A stretch of 64,000 bases of DNA. It comes from Erodium maritimum. Its lineage: Eukaryota; Streptophyta; Magnoliopsida; Geraniales; Geraniaceae. The position numbers and the translations under genes were made by a program. The stretch lies in the NCBI GenBank assembly GCA_963921825.1, contig OY997589.1, positions 21,163,735 to 21,227,734 of the forward strand, read 5' to 3'. Position 1 is the first letter of the stretch. Each line of letters begins with the position of its first letter. The notes under the pieces were generated by a model, which saw nothing but the letters and a program-made list of their open reading frames with translations, had not been told where the DNA came from and searched no databases. Shown here one piece after another: positions 1 through 12,068 of this stretch.

Positions 1-2605
1 CCACTCAGTTTGGTCGCTCTATCAAATGTTTTCAATGTGATAATGGAAAGGAGTTCGACAATTCATCATTTCGCACGTTCGGTGCCTCCTCAGGATTGGT
101 GTTTCGTTTTTCGTGTCCACACACTTCCTCTCAGAATGGACGTGCAGAGCGCAAAATCCGGAGTGTCAACAATGTGGTTCGTACCCTCCTTCATCATGCG
201 TCCATTCCTCCATCTTATTGGCATTTTGCACTTTCTATGTCCACTTACTTATTGAATATCCTCCCGTCTAAGTTACTTAATTTCTCTTCTCCTACATTTG
301 CACTCTATCACCGTACTCCCTCGTATTCTCATCTTCGTACTTTTGGGTGTTTATGTTTTCCTCTATTTCCCTCGTCGTCCATTAACAAATTGCAAGCTCG
401 TTCCACGCCGTGCGTCTTCTTCGGATTTCCTCCCAATCGCAGAGGGTATATTTGTTTTGATTTAAAAGCAAATAAATTCATTATTTCGAGGCATGTTATT
501 TTTGATGAATCGGTTTTCCCCTTTTCTACCTTATTTAACCCAACCTCTCCTACATATGATTTCCTCTCTGACCCGGTTTCTCCAGCTCTTCGTACACAGC
601 TGCTTTTTGGACCCGATGACCCACAGCCCACCAAAGCCACCGTGCAGCCCACCACACCTGGCCCGCACCCATCCTCCCCTCTTCCGACCTCTAGATCACC
701 AACCGGGCCTACTGTAACTCCATCTGCCAGCCCCCCTATGCATAGGCCCAGCCCACCAGACTCCCCTTGTTCCTTGCAAGCCCAACCTCCGCAGCCACCC
801 CAGCCCTCACCTGACACTGGTGTGCCGGTTGCATCTTCTGTGCCCATTCATCACATGGTCACAAGAGGTCGGGCCGGTATCACCAAGCCCAAGATTCCCT
901 TTAACCTCCATTCCACTACTACCTTATCACCCGTTCCAAAAAATCCCAAAGATGCTCTTCTGGATCCAAACTGGAAATTAGCCATGACGGACGAGTTTAA
1001 TGCTTTGATTAATAATAAGACGTGGGTCTTGGTTCCACGTCCTTTGGGTGTGAACATTATTCGGTCTATGTGGATATTTCGCCACAAAACCCAATCTGAT
1101 GGATCTTTTGAGCGGTATAAGGCTCGTCTTGTTGGTGATGGCAGGTCTCAGCAGGTTGGCGTGGATTGCGATGAGACATTCAGCCCCGTGGTCAAACCTG
1201 CAACCATTCGCACGGTACTCAGCATTGCCGTCTCTCGGTCGTGGTCTATCCATCAGCTTGATGTGAAGAATGCTTTTTTGCACGGGAATCTGAACGAGAC
1301 AGTTTACATGCATCAACCTCTCGGATTTCGCAGCTCCACTCATCCGGATCATGTCTGCTTGTTGAGCCGGTCTCTCTACGGTCTCAAGCAGGCCCCTCGA
1401 GCATGGTACCAACGATTTACTGACTTTGTCTCTACGATTGGTTTTTCTCATAGCAGGTCCGACCATTCTCTGTTCATATACCGCCATGGCAAGGACACGG
1501 CCTACATTCTGTTATACGTTGATGATATTATTCTTGCCTCATCCAGCGATGCTCTACGCCTGTCTGTTATGTCTCATCTTAATACCGAGTTCGCCATGAA
1601 GGATCTGGGTCCTCTGTCCTACTTCCTGGGTATAACTGTTACTCGGCATCCCGGTGGCTTGTTTCTATCTCAACAGAAATATGCCACCGACATCATCGCC
1701 CGTGCCGGTATGTCGTCATGTTCTTCCTCAGCGACTCCTGTTGACACTCAAGGGAAGCTTAGTGCTTCTAACAGCTCACCGTTTGAGAACCCGACTCTAT
1801 ACCGCAGTCTTGCAGGGGCGCTCCAGTATCTCACATTTACCAGACCTGACATTTCTTATGCAGTTCAGCAGGTGTGCTTGCACATGCATGATCCTCGGGT
1901 TACTCACATGGCTGCTCTCAAGCGCATTATTCGGTACCTTCAGGGAACGTCACATCTTGGTCTTCATCTATATTCGTCACCGATATCCGGCCTCGTGACT
2001 TACACTGATGCTGACTGGGCCGGGTGTTCAGGTACTCGTCGTTCTACTTCGGGGTTTTGTGTCTTTTTGGGGGATAACCTGATTTCTTGGTCCTCGAAAA
2101 GACAGGTTACCCTCTCGCGGTCTAGCACTGAGGCCGAGTATCGTGGCGTTGCCAATGTTGTGTCCGAGGCATGTTGGATTCGGAATCTCCTTCTTGAGCT
2201 GCACTGTCCGCTTTCCCGTGCTACGTTGGTCTACTGCGACAACATCAGTGCTATTTACCTGTCTGGTAACCCCGTCCAACATCAGCCTACCAAGCATATC
2301 GAGCTAGACATCCACTTCGTTCGTGAGAAGGTGGCCAAGGGCCACATCCGGGTACTACACGTCCCATCTCGTTCCCAGATAGCTGACGTCTTCACCAAAG
2401 GCTTGCCGCGGATTCTGTTTCTTGATTTTCGGTCCAGCCTGAACGTCTGCGAATCTCCCGTTCAGACTGCAAGGGCGTGTTAGAGATATTGTGTACTAGA
2501 GTTTGAATAGAATCAAACTCTAATAGGATATATCTTGTATAGTTTGAATGTTGTTTCCTTATCTTGTATTGTATACTTATACACTGAAAAGAGGAATAAA
2601 CATCA
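1..2605 (+). mobile_element. Ty1/Copia LTR retrotransposon, 3' part (Ale/Retrofit-like)
   Basis: The coding frame is open from the left edge to about 2480. It reads, in order, an integrase core (CDNGKEF and NGRAERK blocks near 40-150), a proline/serine-rich linker, a Copia reverse transcriptase (KARLVGDG near 1120, QLDVKNAFLHG near 1260, catalytic YVDD near 1518) and RNase H (TDADWAG near 2008, STEAEY near 2125, ADVFTKGL near 2390). Gag, protease and the 5' LTR lie outside the window. Domain order integrase before RT defines Copia; the Ale/Retrofit assignment is from the look of the RT/RNase H region and is less sure. A purine-rich stretch precedes a TG-starting putative 3' LTR. What is visible looks whole; age cannot be judged without the other LTR. 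Confidence 0.93.
2478..2605 (+). repeat. Putative 3' LTR of the Copia element
   Basis: The segment begins TGTTAGAG directly after the end of the RNase H frame and a purine-rich stretch, as an LTR should. It contains an AATAAA signal at 2595-2600. The end at CA (2605) is a guess: the partner LTR is off-window, so neither the LTR length nor the TSD can be checked. Confidence 0.5.
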
Positions 2606-3248
2606 CGGTTAAAATTCCAAAACCATCAGGAGGTTTGCTAGGTCCCGCCCATTTCCACCGCAGGTACATACGTGCAGTAAACTTCTCTTCCGTCAGGCAT
2701 GAAGAGCTGCACCGCCATGGTAATAAAACACTACATCCCTGCGGTAATAAGACAGTCGCAATCACAAGAAGAATCACCGGAAAAAAAAAAAAAAACTGAC
2801 GCCGTTGTCTTCCACATCTCCATGATCCGATGACTAAGTTTCCTTGTTCTTACCCATAATGAGAGAGAGACTCGAAAAAAAAAGAACATAATTGAGCTCT
2901 TGAGAAGAAAAATATAGTCGGATTAAATTTGCAAACTACGAGAAAATGTTGATCCGAAAATAAGTTAAAGGTAGTAAATAGATTTGGATAACAAGGAAAA
3001 AGCGAGGCAATGATTATTTATCCAATTACAGGAAATTGTTTTTCCCGTGGATTTTCCAAGTATTTTTACAGGCACAATTCAATTACGACCAAATCATTCC
3101 CGCACGACCAATCCATTATCGAACCCTTCCTTTCCAGATCTTCTGTTCCATTGCCGATCCACCTCCGACCCACCTTTCCATATTCCCAAAATTTCTTCAC
3201 CTTATTATCATCATCATCAGATCGATCGATTTGCCTTCCATTAATTTC
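2606..3248. other. Intergenic, includes presumed 3' UTR of the HD-Zip gene
   Basis: No gene is recognised. The part next to 3249 should carry the 3' UTR of the minus-strand HD-Zip gene; on that strand an AT-rich ATAAATAAT stretch near 3010-3022 could serve as a poly(A) signal. An A run lies near 2780-2795. Confidence 0.4.
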
Positions 3249-4566
3249 TCAGGAGCTTGGCCACGGGTCGTGACAGTACCATTGCTGGAGGCTAGGAGCT
3301 TGCTCGTCGGAGAAGAAATTGCAGGCCTCATCTCCGGTGAAGAAGTTGTGCTCTTCCAGCTTCACGAACTGGGTCTGGTACATTTTCTGGAACTGGAACC
3401 CAGACGGCGCCGGCGAGGAGCACCCGAATTTAAGCTCAGGCGACGACGGCGGGGACATCAAAATCGCCGCCGTGTTCGGGCTTCTGTTGTTGTACTCCTC
3501 GTTGAGGATCGCGCTCGAATCGCTGTCGGACGATCCGTCTTTGAAATCAGGAAAGACAGAGGCCGCGTCGAGGACGGTGCTGCTTTCGGCTATGCCATTG
3601 TTGACCTCGGAAGAACCGAAAGCGGTCGGAGTAGGACTAGGTTGCTCCTTGCCGTCGCTGATCTGTTGATCCATCTCGTTGTGCTCCGATTCAGGCACCA
3701 CCATCTCCTCCTTCACTGACAGATCATTGCTCTCTGCTTTTCCACTTTCGCCGACCTTCGATTTCAGCTCCCGTATCTGTCACAAAATCAAAATCGAACA
3801 CAAACCCATCATCAACGATTCGTAATTCTCTCGAAAGACACAAACTTTACACACATTGATCAAGAGCTGAACACCGCACTAAGCTCAGTTCCGTACCTCT
3901 TTGCGCAGAGCTTCATGGTCGCGCTGCAGATAGTCGTAATTGTGCTTGAGCGAGTCAAAATTGGCTTTGAGGACTCCATAGTCGCGCTCGAGCTGCTTTG
4001 TCTTCCACCGCGCGCGTCGGTTCTGGAACCAGACGGCGACTTGGCGGGGCTGAAGACCGAGCTCCTGAGCGAGCTTCACTTTCCGCTCGGGCTCGAGCTT
4101 GTTCTCAACTTCGAAATTCTTCTCCAAGGCCTTGACTTGGTCAACGCTCAACCGCCTCTTCTTCTCGGCGACGTGGCCGGACTCTTCCACACAACCCTCC
4201 TCGTCCAATCCGTCCAGCATGGACTGGAACTCCATGGTGTAGACATGGCCGCTGGTTCTCGGACTGTGGTGGTCTGAAACAGAGCACCAGAAACTGAGTT
4301 AAAGACAGCCCATAAAGGGAAAAACAGAATTGGGTCCAAACTCTAAAGCTTGTTGGATTTGAGAGAATCAGAATCAGCTCAAGGTCACTTGTGTGTCAAA
4401 AGAACCAATTTTGGGGAACATAAATCACATGGGTATGTCTGAATCTCGGAATCAAAACCATGAACAAGCAAGAAGAGAGAGAGAGAGAGAGAGATTAATT
4501 ACAACCTGTGGTTGGGCAGATGGAGGTGAGACCACCCAAGGAATCAGTGCTGCCAAGTCTCTTCAT
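3249..4566 (-). CDS. ATHB-6-like: HD-Zip class I homeodomain-leucine zipper transcription factor
   Basis: Nuclear DNA-binding protein of the ATHB5/6/16 group; family members bind CAATNATTG as dimers and act in abscisic-acid and growth responses. Three exons on the minus strand: 4566-4506, 4273-3897 and 3776-3249, all with GT-AG introns (232 and 120 bp), giving 321 residues, the usual size for the family. The start ATG at 4566 gives [12 protein letters not shown], matching the conserved family N-terminus; the upstream in-frame stretch has no ATG. The homeodomain spans about 57-115 with [10 protein letters not shown] at 102-111. The zipper has leucines at 115, 122, 129, 136, 143 and 150, the last just across intron 2. 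Two sumoylation-type motifs (VKEE at 167, VKLE at 284) and an acidic-aromatic C-terminus ([15 protein letters not shown]) resembling the family AHA activation motif follow. The gene looks intact. Paralogue-level identity is inferred. Confidence 0.95.
3777..3896 (-). other. Intron 2 of the HD-Zip gene
   Basis: Donor GAG|GTACGG at 3896 and acceptor GTGACAG ending at 3777 on the minus strand, phase 0. It lies inside the leucine-zipper coding region, a position typical for this HD-Zip I clade. Confidence 0.9.
4274..4505 (-). other. Intron 1 of the HD-Zip gene, with GA/CT microsatellite
   Basis: Donor CAG|GTTGTA at 4505 and acceptor TTTCAG ending at 4274 (minus strand). The intron splits the codon after residue 20 (phase 1). 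A GA run at about 4471-4493 (CT on the sense strand) lies close to the donor and could vary in length between individuals. Confidence 0.85.
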
Positions 4567-4740
4567 GTTGAAAAACAAACAAACAAACACACACAGGCGT
4601 CTTTTGTTGTTGTTGTTGTTTAAGAATGTTTTGGGTCTTTGTTTAGTGAGTTTTTGATGTTGTTGATCACTTGAAAACAAACCCAGAAAGAGAACGAGTA
4701 GACCAACTTGAATACTGAAGTTGGTGTATATAAAATCTGT
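4567..4740 (-). promoter_or_regulatory. 5' UTR and core promoter of the HD-Zip gene
   Basis: A TATATA-containing stretch at 4727-4735 lies 161-169 bp upstream of the start codon, a reasonable TATA-box distance with a leader of roughly 100-130 nt. The leader holds a GTT trinucleotide repeat (plus-strand 4603-4620). The TATA sequence reads slightly better on the plus strand, so divergent transcription cannot be excluded. Confidence 0.5.
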
Positions 4741-5640
4741 GCACCCATTTCTCCCTCATGGCTTTCCCTTCTCTACCTTTATCCGAACCCATCAAAACCC
4801 AGAAACCTTAACAAGGTTTCAACTCTCAACAAATCAATTAGTCTATGACTGTTCCATCTACAAATTGAAAAAGAAAATAATAAAATGGAAATTAAAATGA
4901 GAGAGAGAGAGTCACGACTGCTACTAATACAGCTACAAATTTCCTACTACAACGATTTTCTTATCCGATTTCTCGAGAAAACAAAACCCAGAAACTGAGC
5001 TGAAGCTCACAACTTTCTCTGAGCCCTTAAATAAAACCCAAGTGGCTTGGGTCAGGTTAGATCGAGGGTTAGAATCTGACTCTGGGGTTGGGTCTCTTTG
5101 CCAAATGGCAAATTCAAATCAAATGAACCCAAAATTCACGCCAAATGCAGATTTCGGGTCCACCGGCTACTCCCGGTTTTTTGTACTCAGGATATTTTTA
5201 TTTTGTTTTGTGAATGGGCTCGACTCAGCTTGGCTTCGGCTGCAAGATTGACTGGCGTCAGCGTATCATCCATGTCAGCAAACATGGTCGGTGCGAATTG
5301 ACATTCACGGCACAGAAAATCAATAGAGGAGCATTTCTGGCCAATTGACCCGAGAAACTAAATAAGGAAATCAAGATAGTTTTTTTTTTAAAGGCAGTGC
5401 AATTAGTTATTTTTCTTGTTCATCGAATTGGGAATTAATATTATGCACTGTTTTTTTTAAAACTAATATTATGCACTGTTAGTTATCTCTTTAACCTAAC
5501 ACCATAAGATCGTGACCGTCATGGCTATAATAATGATTTTTATCATTATTCTTTTTCTCCTAATCGCATCTTACGGATTTGTTCTGGATAATTACTTCCA
5601 TGTGCCTCTTCTGAGGAATTTGTTAGAGTTTTTCTCTCCA
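4741..5640. other. Upstream intergenic region of the HD-Zip gene
   Basis: AT-rich DNA with a second GA microsatellite at about 4897-4911 and a short direct duplication of an AATATTATGCACTG phrase near 5435-5480. No coding signal with family resemblance. Distal promoter elements of the HD-Zip gene may lie here, but none can be assigned with confidence. Confidence 0.4.
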
Positions 5641-5659
5641 AATTCTGTTTGACACCAAC

Positions 5660-5885
5660 TCTGCAACTTTGATGGTTTTTGTTGACGCTGCCATCACTGT
5701 GTCCGCCTCCCTGGTCGTGGCGTCACCGTCTCTGAAGTTGTCGTCTTCGTTGGTCTACCGATTTTGTTCGGCATCACCTCTGCAATTCCGATGGTTTTTG
5801 TTGATGCCGCAACCGGCGCGTCCGTCTCCCTGGTTGCCGTCGTCGCCGTCTCTGAAGTCATCGTCGTCATTGCCTCTTAAACCGC
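5660..5885 (+). repeat. Imperfect tandem duplication of a GTC-rich segment
   Basis: Two adjacent copies of roughly 90-115 bp each carry GATGGTTTTTGTTGA followed by a CGTC-rich stretch and CCGTCTCTGAAGT. An ORF of about 100 codons runs through it but resembles no family, so it is probably a by-product of the repeat. A similar GTC/GCC-rich stretch occurs at 42390-42560. Confidence 0.5.
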
Positions 5886-5989
5886 CTCCTCCCTCCCTCA
5901 TCACTGACGACCACATGTTCGGTTTTACAGCAGAAGAAAAGCGACCCCTTCGGGGGACCCAACGGTTCATAGGCCCTACCTTGAGCTAG

Positions 5990-6127
5990 GGTGTCCATGG
6001 GCCGGGCCCCGGCCTCGTGGCCAAAATTTTGAACCGACCCGGAGTGACCGGGTTCAAAAAATTTAACCCGCTCCCGGTCCCGTGCCCAAAAAAGGACCTT
6101 TGAACCCACCCGTCCGGATTATGGGCC
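5990..6127. mobile_element. GC-rich hAT-like MITE fragment
   Basis: The stretch begins CTAGGGTGTCCATGGGCC, like the terminal repeats of hAT-type non-autonomous elements in plants, and is rich in GGG/CCC words. The Gypsy-type element starts abruptly at 6128, so this may be one half of a hAT MITE split by that insertion; no matching other half was found after 12068. Tentative. Confidence 0.3.
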
Positions 6128-8949
6128 TGTAAAGACCGCTTCGAAAAAAAGAAGAAGAGTTATTTGTTTTTTTTTTATTCGATCGGAACGTTGAGGTTGA
6201 GTTTTCGATCGGTTTTTGGTAACGACAAGTTTGAATTTCGCTTTAAATTTTAGTCGTTCAAAAAAAAAAGGTTTTGAGCTGTGCGGGCTGTGGGCGTTTT
6301 AGACCCAAAGAGTTGGTCTTGGGCCCTAAATTTCGAGTCTGGTTTTAAGACCAAGGCCATTTGGAGTTCTGTTTTAAATAGCAGCAAGGAAATAGGGTTC
6401 TCTTTTATTTTCGTTCAGCGTCGCCTCTCTGTCCCAAATCCCGAACCCACTCCCTCCTCTCTCTCTCACGTCTCGATCCCGGCCACCCTCACCCTCGCCG
6501 ACCAGCTTTGGCTCACCGGCCACTCTCCGACCTCACTCTCCCTTTCCTCTCCCTCATCGAGCTCCTGATTCGGAAGCTCCCATTCCCACTCAGGTTCAGG
6601 CCGGAATCGTGGTTCTCAGGGAGATCCGCAAGTACCGGAAAAACACCGAGCTCCTCCATCTTCGTCTCAACTTCTTCTTCCCCGAGTCAGACCCGCCGTC
6701 GTCGTCCTCACGACCCTCTCCTTCAATCCGAACTCCCGCCGCCTTCCGCGCTCGTTACTGCCCACTCCGACCTCCTTCCGGCCGTAGCAAGCCGGATCTA
6801 CGGAGGAAGACGATGCTCGGACCACGAGCCTCCGTCCCTTTCCAGCGCCGCCCTAGATCCAACGCGCCGAACCCTCCCCGCCTTCGCCGTCTGTTTTCCC
6901 CACGGTGAGAATCCGGTCCGTAGCGCTTCGGCCGGCAACGGCGCCGCCGGTGGTCGGCCGGAGTTCCTAACCGAACCTCTTCTTCTCCCCTTTCTTTTAT
7001 TGTGCTTCCCGAGCTCGTTTTGGATCTAGAATTTGTTAAAGCAGTTTTGCTGGTTCGAGACAAGTCGTTTTAGATCTGAACTTGATTATTTGAGTTTTGA
7101 AAATATCTGAAAGGAACTTTGCTATTTAATCGGATTTAATTAAACAAGGACTAAAACCTGATTCGTTTAAACTGGACGCTAAATTGGACCTTGAACGGGA
7201 TAAAAGTGGAACGCTGAAACGGGTACCTCGGTAATCGTGCCACGAAACCCGTGCCTCGAGAAACGTGCACCGGTTTCGGTGCTCGGGTGCTCGAACCCGA
7301 TTCGCCGTAATCCTGCTTTTAGCCCGCTCGAGTCTAAAAGACAACTTCTGAACTTAAATCGAAACCTTCGTAACCTTTTAAATCAAATTGTGAAACCTGT
7401 TTTAATTGTGGCTTTCGGTTTAAATTAGAGTTCGGCTTCGATCGAAGAGTAGACCAGACTTAAACCAGACGCGATTTTCGCCCTAGAAGACGGTGTTGGC
7501 CAGGTCGTCAGCAGCTAGGAGACGCTGCTGTGGTATCGTCTTGAGGTAGGGAAGTAGCGGATACCGGTTTAATTGCGGAAAGTTACTAGTATGCATGCTA
7601 GGAATTAATAAAACTGGAAAGACGTTTATATCAGATAATAACCGGACGAGTCATAGTAGCATGTAGGATGAGAACAACTAGCATAGCCGATTGAACTGTG
7701 AACACTTAAGTTTCTGTCTTGGGAATTGTTGTGCTGGTAGATCGGCCTTGTCGATCCGTAGGTTGCGTGTTGTTTGGTTGCCTGATTGTTGTTTGATATG
7801 CCTGCCTCGTGAATCGTTGTCGTTAGGGTTAATAGACAAGATTAGTATAACCGTTGAGCTTGTTGTTGTCATGTATGGGCGAGTGTGCCGTGGTTGTGTT
7901 GATCTGAACCCTTGGTTGTGTGATGGTCGGGTGAGTGATAGACCGACGTGACTGGTTGTGGTAAAACTGTTGGGCTCGGTAAGCCGTGTTTAATTATGAC
8001 AATTGTATTATTTATTTTGTTGTGTGTTCCGAGAAAAGACGTAACTAGAGTGATACTTGCACCGTGGGATAGTTCCGGGGTAGTGTGCCGCGAGGCCAAG
8101 GATGGCGTGTTTGATACCCGAGTCTTTGTGACGGGAAGATTATACTCGAGTCTCTATGACGGGAAGATTATGGCCCTGAGTCTACGTGACAGGCAGACGT
8201 TCGACTGAGGGATTTTCGGTCTAGGATGTTACCCCGAGTCTACGTGACGGGTAGGTGTCGGGACCGAGGCTTCGTGTTACGGTACGACATAAATGGCTGG
8301 GTGCATTCGGTGGTGTTGGGAACTGCCGTTCGGGTTATGGGTTTGTTCTGCTGAGTGTTCCAGTACGATATGTGGGTGTCAGGCTGTGGACAGCCGACCG
8401 AGTAGGGGACTGCGGTATGGGACGTGTTATGCTTTTACAATTTACTTTATGTTTGATGACGTGTCACTTGGTGTGCTGGTTGTTGTCTATGCTGTTTGTT
8501 TGTTTATGGTTGTGAGCGTGAGTTGGCCTTGAGTTGAGGATTGTGGTTACGAGTTCCGTTGAGAATTAGTTGTGTGTTGTACTAGTATGCCCTAATTGGA
8601 CGGTTACCCGTGGTGGTGAGCGCTTGCTTATAACCTTAACTACTTTTCCTACTGAGCGAAAGCTCACCCCCTTTACCTTGTTGTTTTTTTCAGGTTCTAA
8701 GCGGGAATTGTACTAGCTGGATGCTCGATGCTTGGGAGCTTACGAGGGTCCTAAACTAGTAGTCTAGAGACGTACTATTCGTTTTTGTTAAACTCTTTTA
8801 CTGTTGTTTTTACCGAGTGTCGACTCGTGACATTGTAAAGGTTTTAAAATTTGATTTGGAGACTCGTTGGCTTTATTTTTTTTCTTTAAAATTATTACTG
8901 TTTTAGTTCACGTCTCGAGTCCGGTCAAAACTGGATTTGGGGCGTGACA
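6128..8949 (+). repeat. 5' LTR of the gag-only element (2822 bp)
   Basis: TG...CA bounded. Its first 440 bp are repeated at 11622-12068. It contains the block at 8651-8693 (GAGCGAAAGCTCACCCC, pyrimidine tract, CAG) and an AG|GTAGGG site at 7546, both also found in the other Gypsy LTRs of the window. Confidence 0.88.
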
Positions 8950-11621
8950 ATTTGGTATCAGAGCCTGGTTTCATTTGAAAATGTTTTCAAACCTCGGACC
9001 GTACGTCATCTAGGTGGGTAGAGTTAGGTTGTTGAGTGTCGGTGTGTCGTTTACGCAATTCGGAGATGACCTAAGCGTATAAACGAGACGAGAAAGTCTC
9101 GGTTTGTTTGTTGGTTGAACTGCGGTGTATTGTGGTTCTTGTTTATTTGTGCAGGTTGTGTTTTGAGTGTCCACTTAAGCGAAGGGTTAGTGTAATTTAC
9201 GAACGGGTCATGCCCGAACTTCTGCAGAAACTGAAGTGTATGTACCATCATGATTTGGCTATAGGGGGCCACTATAGCCGGACATGAATGAGGGGGATGT
9301 CAGGTGGTTAAAACGTAATTCGGGGACGCCTAAATCGGGTTGTAACGACACGACATCGACATGAATGTTTTGGATGAAAATTGATTGTGTTTAAACTTCA
9401 ATTCCAAGTGGTCGTTGTCTAATGTGAATTGTTCGTGTGTGGTAAGTTGGTGATTGGTGTGACTTGTGTATTTCTGCTGTGTTACTTGGCTGTTATGTGG
9501 GGACTTCCCCGTTTTGGTGGTATAGTTTGACCTTACTGTGTCTGTCTGTCTGTGTGTGAACGTAGTTACTTAGGCGCGTCTTTTTCGAAGTTAAGGAACT
9601 GAACTTGTGCGTTGTCCGTGCAGAGGACATACGACATGGCGCCGACCTACATACCTCGAGGCACCAGAGGCCGGCCGGCTAGGGACCGAGGGCAGTCTAG
9701 CGCCCAGGGTGCACGTGCCGAGGAGCACGAGAGGACCGATACTGGGTCATCGGGACTTCCCTCTAGGGTTCCACCAGTCACCGAACCTGCTCAAACGGTA
9801 GCTCTGGAGGAGTTGACCCGCACTGTCCAGAGTTTGGTAGAGACCCTCACCCGTAGGGAGGCAGAGATAGAGACTACGACACCAGCACCGGAGATCGTAC
9901 CTGCTGCACATGCAGCCGCGACCTAGAGACTCGATCAGGTCGGCAACATCACCGCTCAGATGCTACGATACTTCCGTGGGCTGGGCACACCAGTGTTTTC
10001 CGGGGAACCAGACTCCAATGCAGCCGAGGGATGGCTGGAGCGGATGACTCGCAACCTGGACACCTCAGGTATACTGGATGGACGCAGGAGAGTGTCCTTT
10101 GCAACTTTTCAGCTGTAGGGTGATGCCTACCGTTGGTGGCAGCGCGAGCAGGCGCGCGTGGGAGATGACTACTCGCTGTTTGAGCAGCGTTTCTTGGAGC
10201 AGTATTTTCCTCAGTCGGTGTTGGATGATCGATACCAGCAGTTCCTGGAGCTGCGACAGGACGGTTTGACCGTCGTTGAGTACGAGACGAGGTTCACATC
10301 CCTGTCACGTTTTGCCTCTGAGATGGTGCAGACGGAGATTCTGCGTTGTCGACGGTTTGAGGACGGCCTGCATCCCACTATAGCAGACCGACTCGCTGCT
10401 ATGAGGACTCAGGTTTATTCAGAGCTGGTGGACCGGGCTTTGGTCGTGGAGCGACGCCTCCAGGAGGCAGACAGGGTTCGAGAAGTCAGGCCGAGGCCGA
10501 GTGGTTTCCAGAGGCCACCCGAGTCTCAGGATCCGAGGAGGCGGAGGACCTCAGGATCGTTTCAGACTCAGACCCAGGCGAGAGGACCGCGACAGATTGG
10601 GTCGGCATCTTCAGTTGGACCTTTCATGAGAGGGCGCACGTGCTATAGATGTGAACGACCGGGTCACGTGGCTCGAGACTGCCCGGGGAGCAGCGGATCG
10701 ATGGGCCACCCAGCGAGTAGACCCGAGGAGAGGTCGAGTGCCAGTCCATCACTGTGTCATCAGTGTGGCCAGTCTGGGCACTTCATCTCCAGGTGCCCCG
10801 ATCGACTTTTGGAGGTGTCAGCCCTGCGACCACATCAGTCACAGACTGGGCGGTCACCGCAGTTTCAGCAGCGTCAGGCTCAGACGCAGAGAGCTCCGTG
10901 GCATGCAGCGAGCGTGCCAGCGCCGAGGCAGAGAGCTGAGCAGTAGGTGACACTTCCACCACCCCCGAGAGGCGGACCTCCGTTGCAGCAGGGTCGAGTG
11001 TATGCTGTTGTCGATTCACGGGCAGAGAGACATGTCTCCGATCATGAGACCGTTCGTGACTTCGAGCATGCTAGAGGACATCGAGGAGCGTAGGACTAAC
11101 GAGAGTCCGGGAGTTGCTTTTGTTTTGACTTTAGAACTGTGCTTTCGTTTTGAGACCTGTGTTTGACTTGTTTTGGCTTGTTACTTTTGGTTATTGTTGC
11201 AACCTTTGAGCTTGCGTTTCATTTAAGTCGTTTTCTGTTACTTTTAAGTTCGCGCCCGAGTTTGACCAGTTAACGTTGAGATCAGAGTGGCGCAGCGGAA
11301 GCGTGGTGGACTACGTTCGTTTCGTCTTGTTTGCCTTACTTGTTTAAGCGAAGAGGGTGGTTGAGGAGATGTGTCGTTGGGTTGGAACCGTTTTGAGGGC
11401 GACGGGAGTGTTTTCCGGGTTGACGTCTCGACCAAGTTGCGTGTGGCGCTGTGACGCCTCTACCGACGGGGGATTTCGGTTTCGACTAACTGGCGTAAGT
11501 GTTTTCCGTGTGTTTGAGGGTTGGTGAGCTGAGAGATTTATTCGGACGTCCCTGAGATAGGGTTAAGTGGAGCGCGTTCGTTTTAAATTTCGAGGACGAA
11601 ATTCTTTTAAGGGGGGAAGAT

Positions 11622-12068
11622 TGTAAAGAACGCTTCGAAAAAGAAGAAGAAGAGTTATTTGTTTTGTTTTTATTCGATCGGAACGTTGAGGTTGAGTTTT
11701 CGGTCGGTTTTTGGTAACGACAAGTCTAAATTTCGCTTTAAATTTTAGTCGTTCAAAGAAAAAAAAAGGTTTTGAGCTGTGCGGGCTGTGGGCGTTTCAG
11801 ACCCAAAGAGTTGGTCTTGGGCCCTAAATTTCGAGCATGGTTTTAAGACCAAGGCCATTTGGAGTTCTATTTTAAATAGCAGCAAGGAAATAGGGTTCCC
11901 TTTTATTTTCGTTCAGCGTCGCCTCTCTCTCCCAAATCCCGAACCCACTCCCTCCCCTCTCTCTCACGTCTCGATCCCGGCCACCCTCACCCTCGCCGAC
12001 CAGCTTTGGCTCACCGGCCACTCTCCGGCCTCACTCTCCCTTTCCTCTCCCTCATCGAGCTCCTGATT
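11622..12068 (+). repeat. Truncated 3' LTR of the gag-only element
   Basis: It starts TGTAAAGAACG after the purine tract and follows the 5' LTR until CTCCTGATT, then leaves it abruptly. About 2.4 kb of LTR is missing, so no TSD can be checked. Confidence 0.88.

Larger units (their letters stand above)
6128..12068 (+). mobile_element. Non-autonomous Gypsy-lineage element with gag only (TR-GAG type)
   Basis: The 5' LTR (6128-8949) starts TGTAAAGACC and ends GGGCGTGACA. It is followed at 8953 by the primer site TGGTATCAGAGC (initiator tRNA-Met). The 2.67 kb internal region holds a leader, then a gag region at about 9.63-10.95 kb with two CCHC zinc knuckles (CYRCERPGHVARDC near 10639, CHQCGQSGHFISRC near 10757). 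A short tail like the protease start of the 49-61 kb element follows, then a purine tract at 11610. No protease core, RT, RNase H or integrase is present. The 3' LTR starts at 11622 and is truncated. The gag looks broken, with about two interruptions. Shared LTR parts differ by roughly 3% by eye, suggesting one to two million years. The layout fits the described class of LTR elements coding only Gag. Confidence 0.85.

Noticed and set aside
4495-4680. N-terminally extended HD-Zip start upstream of 4566
   Set aside because: The in-frame upstream stretch has no ATG; family comparison supports MKRL at 4566.
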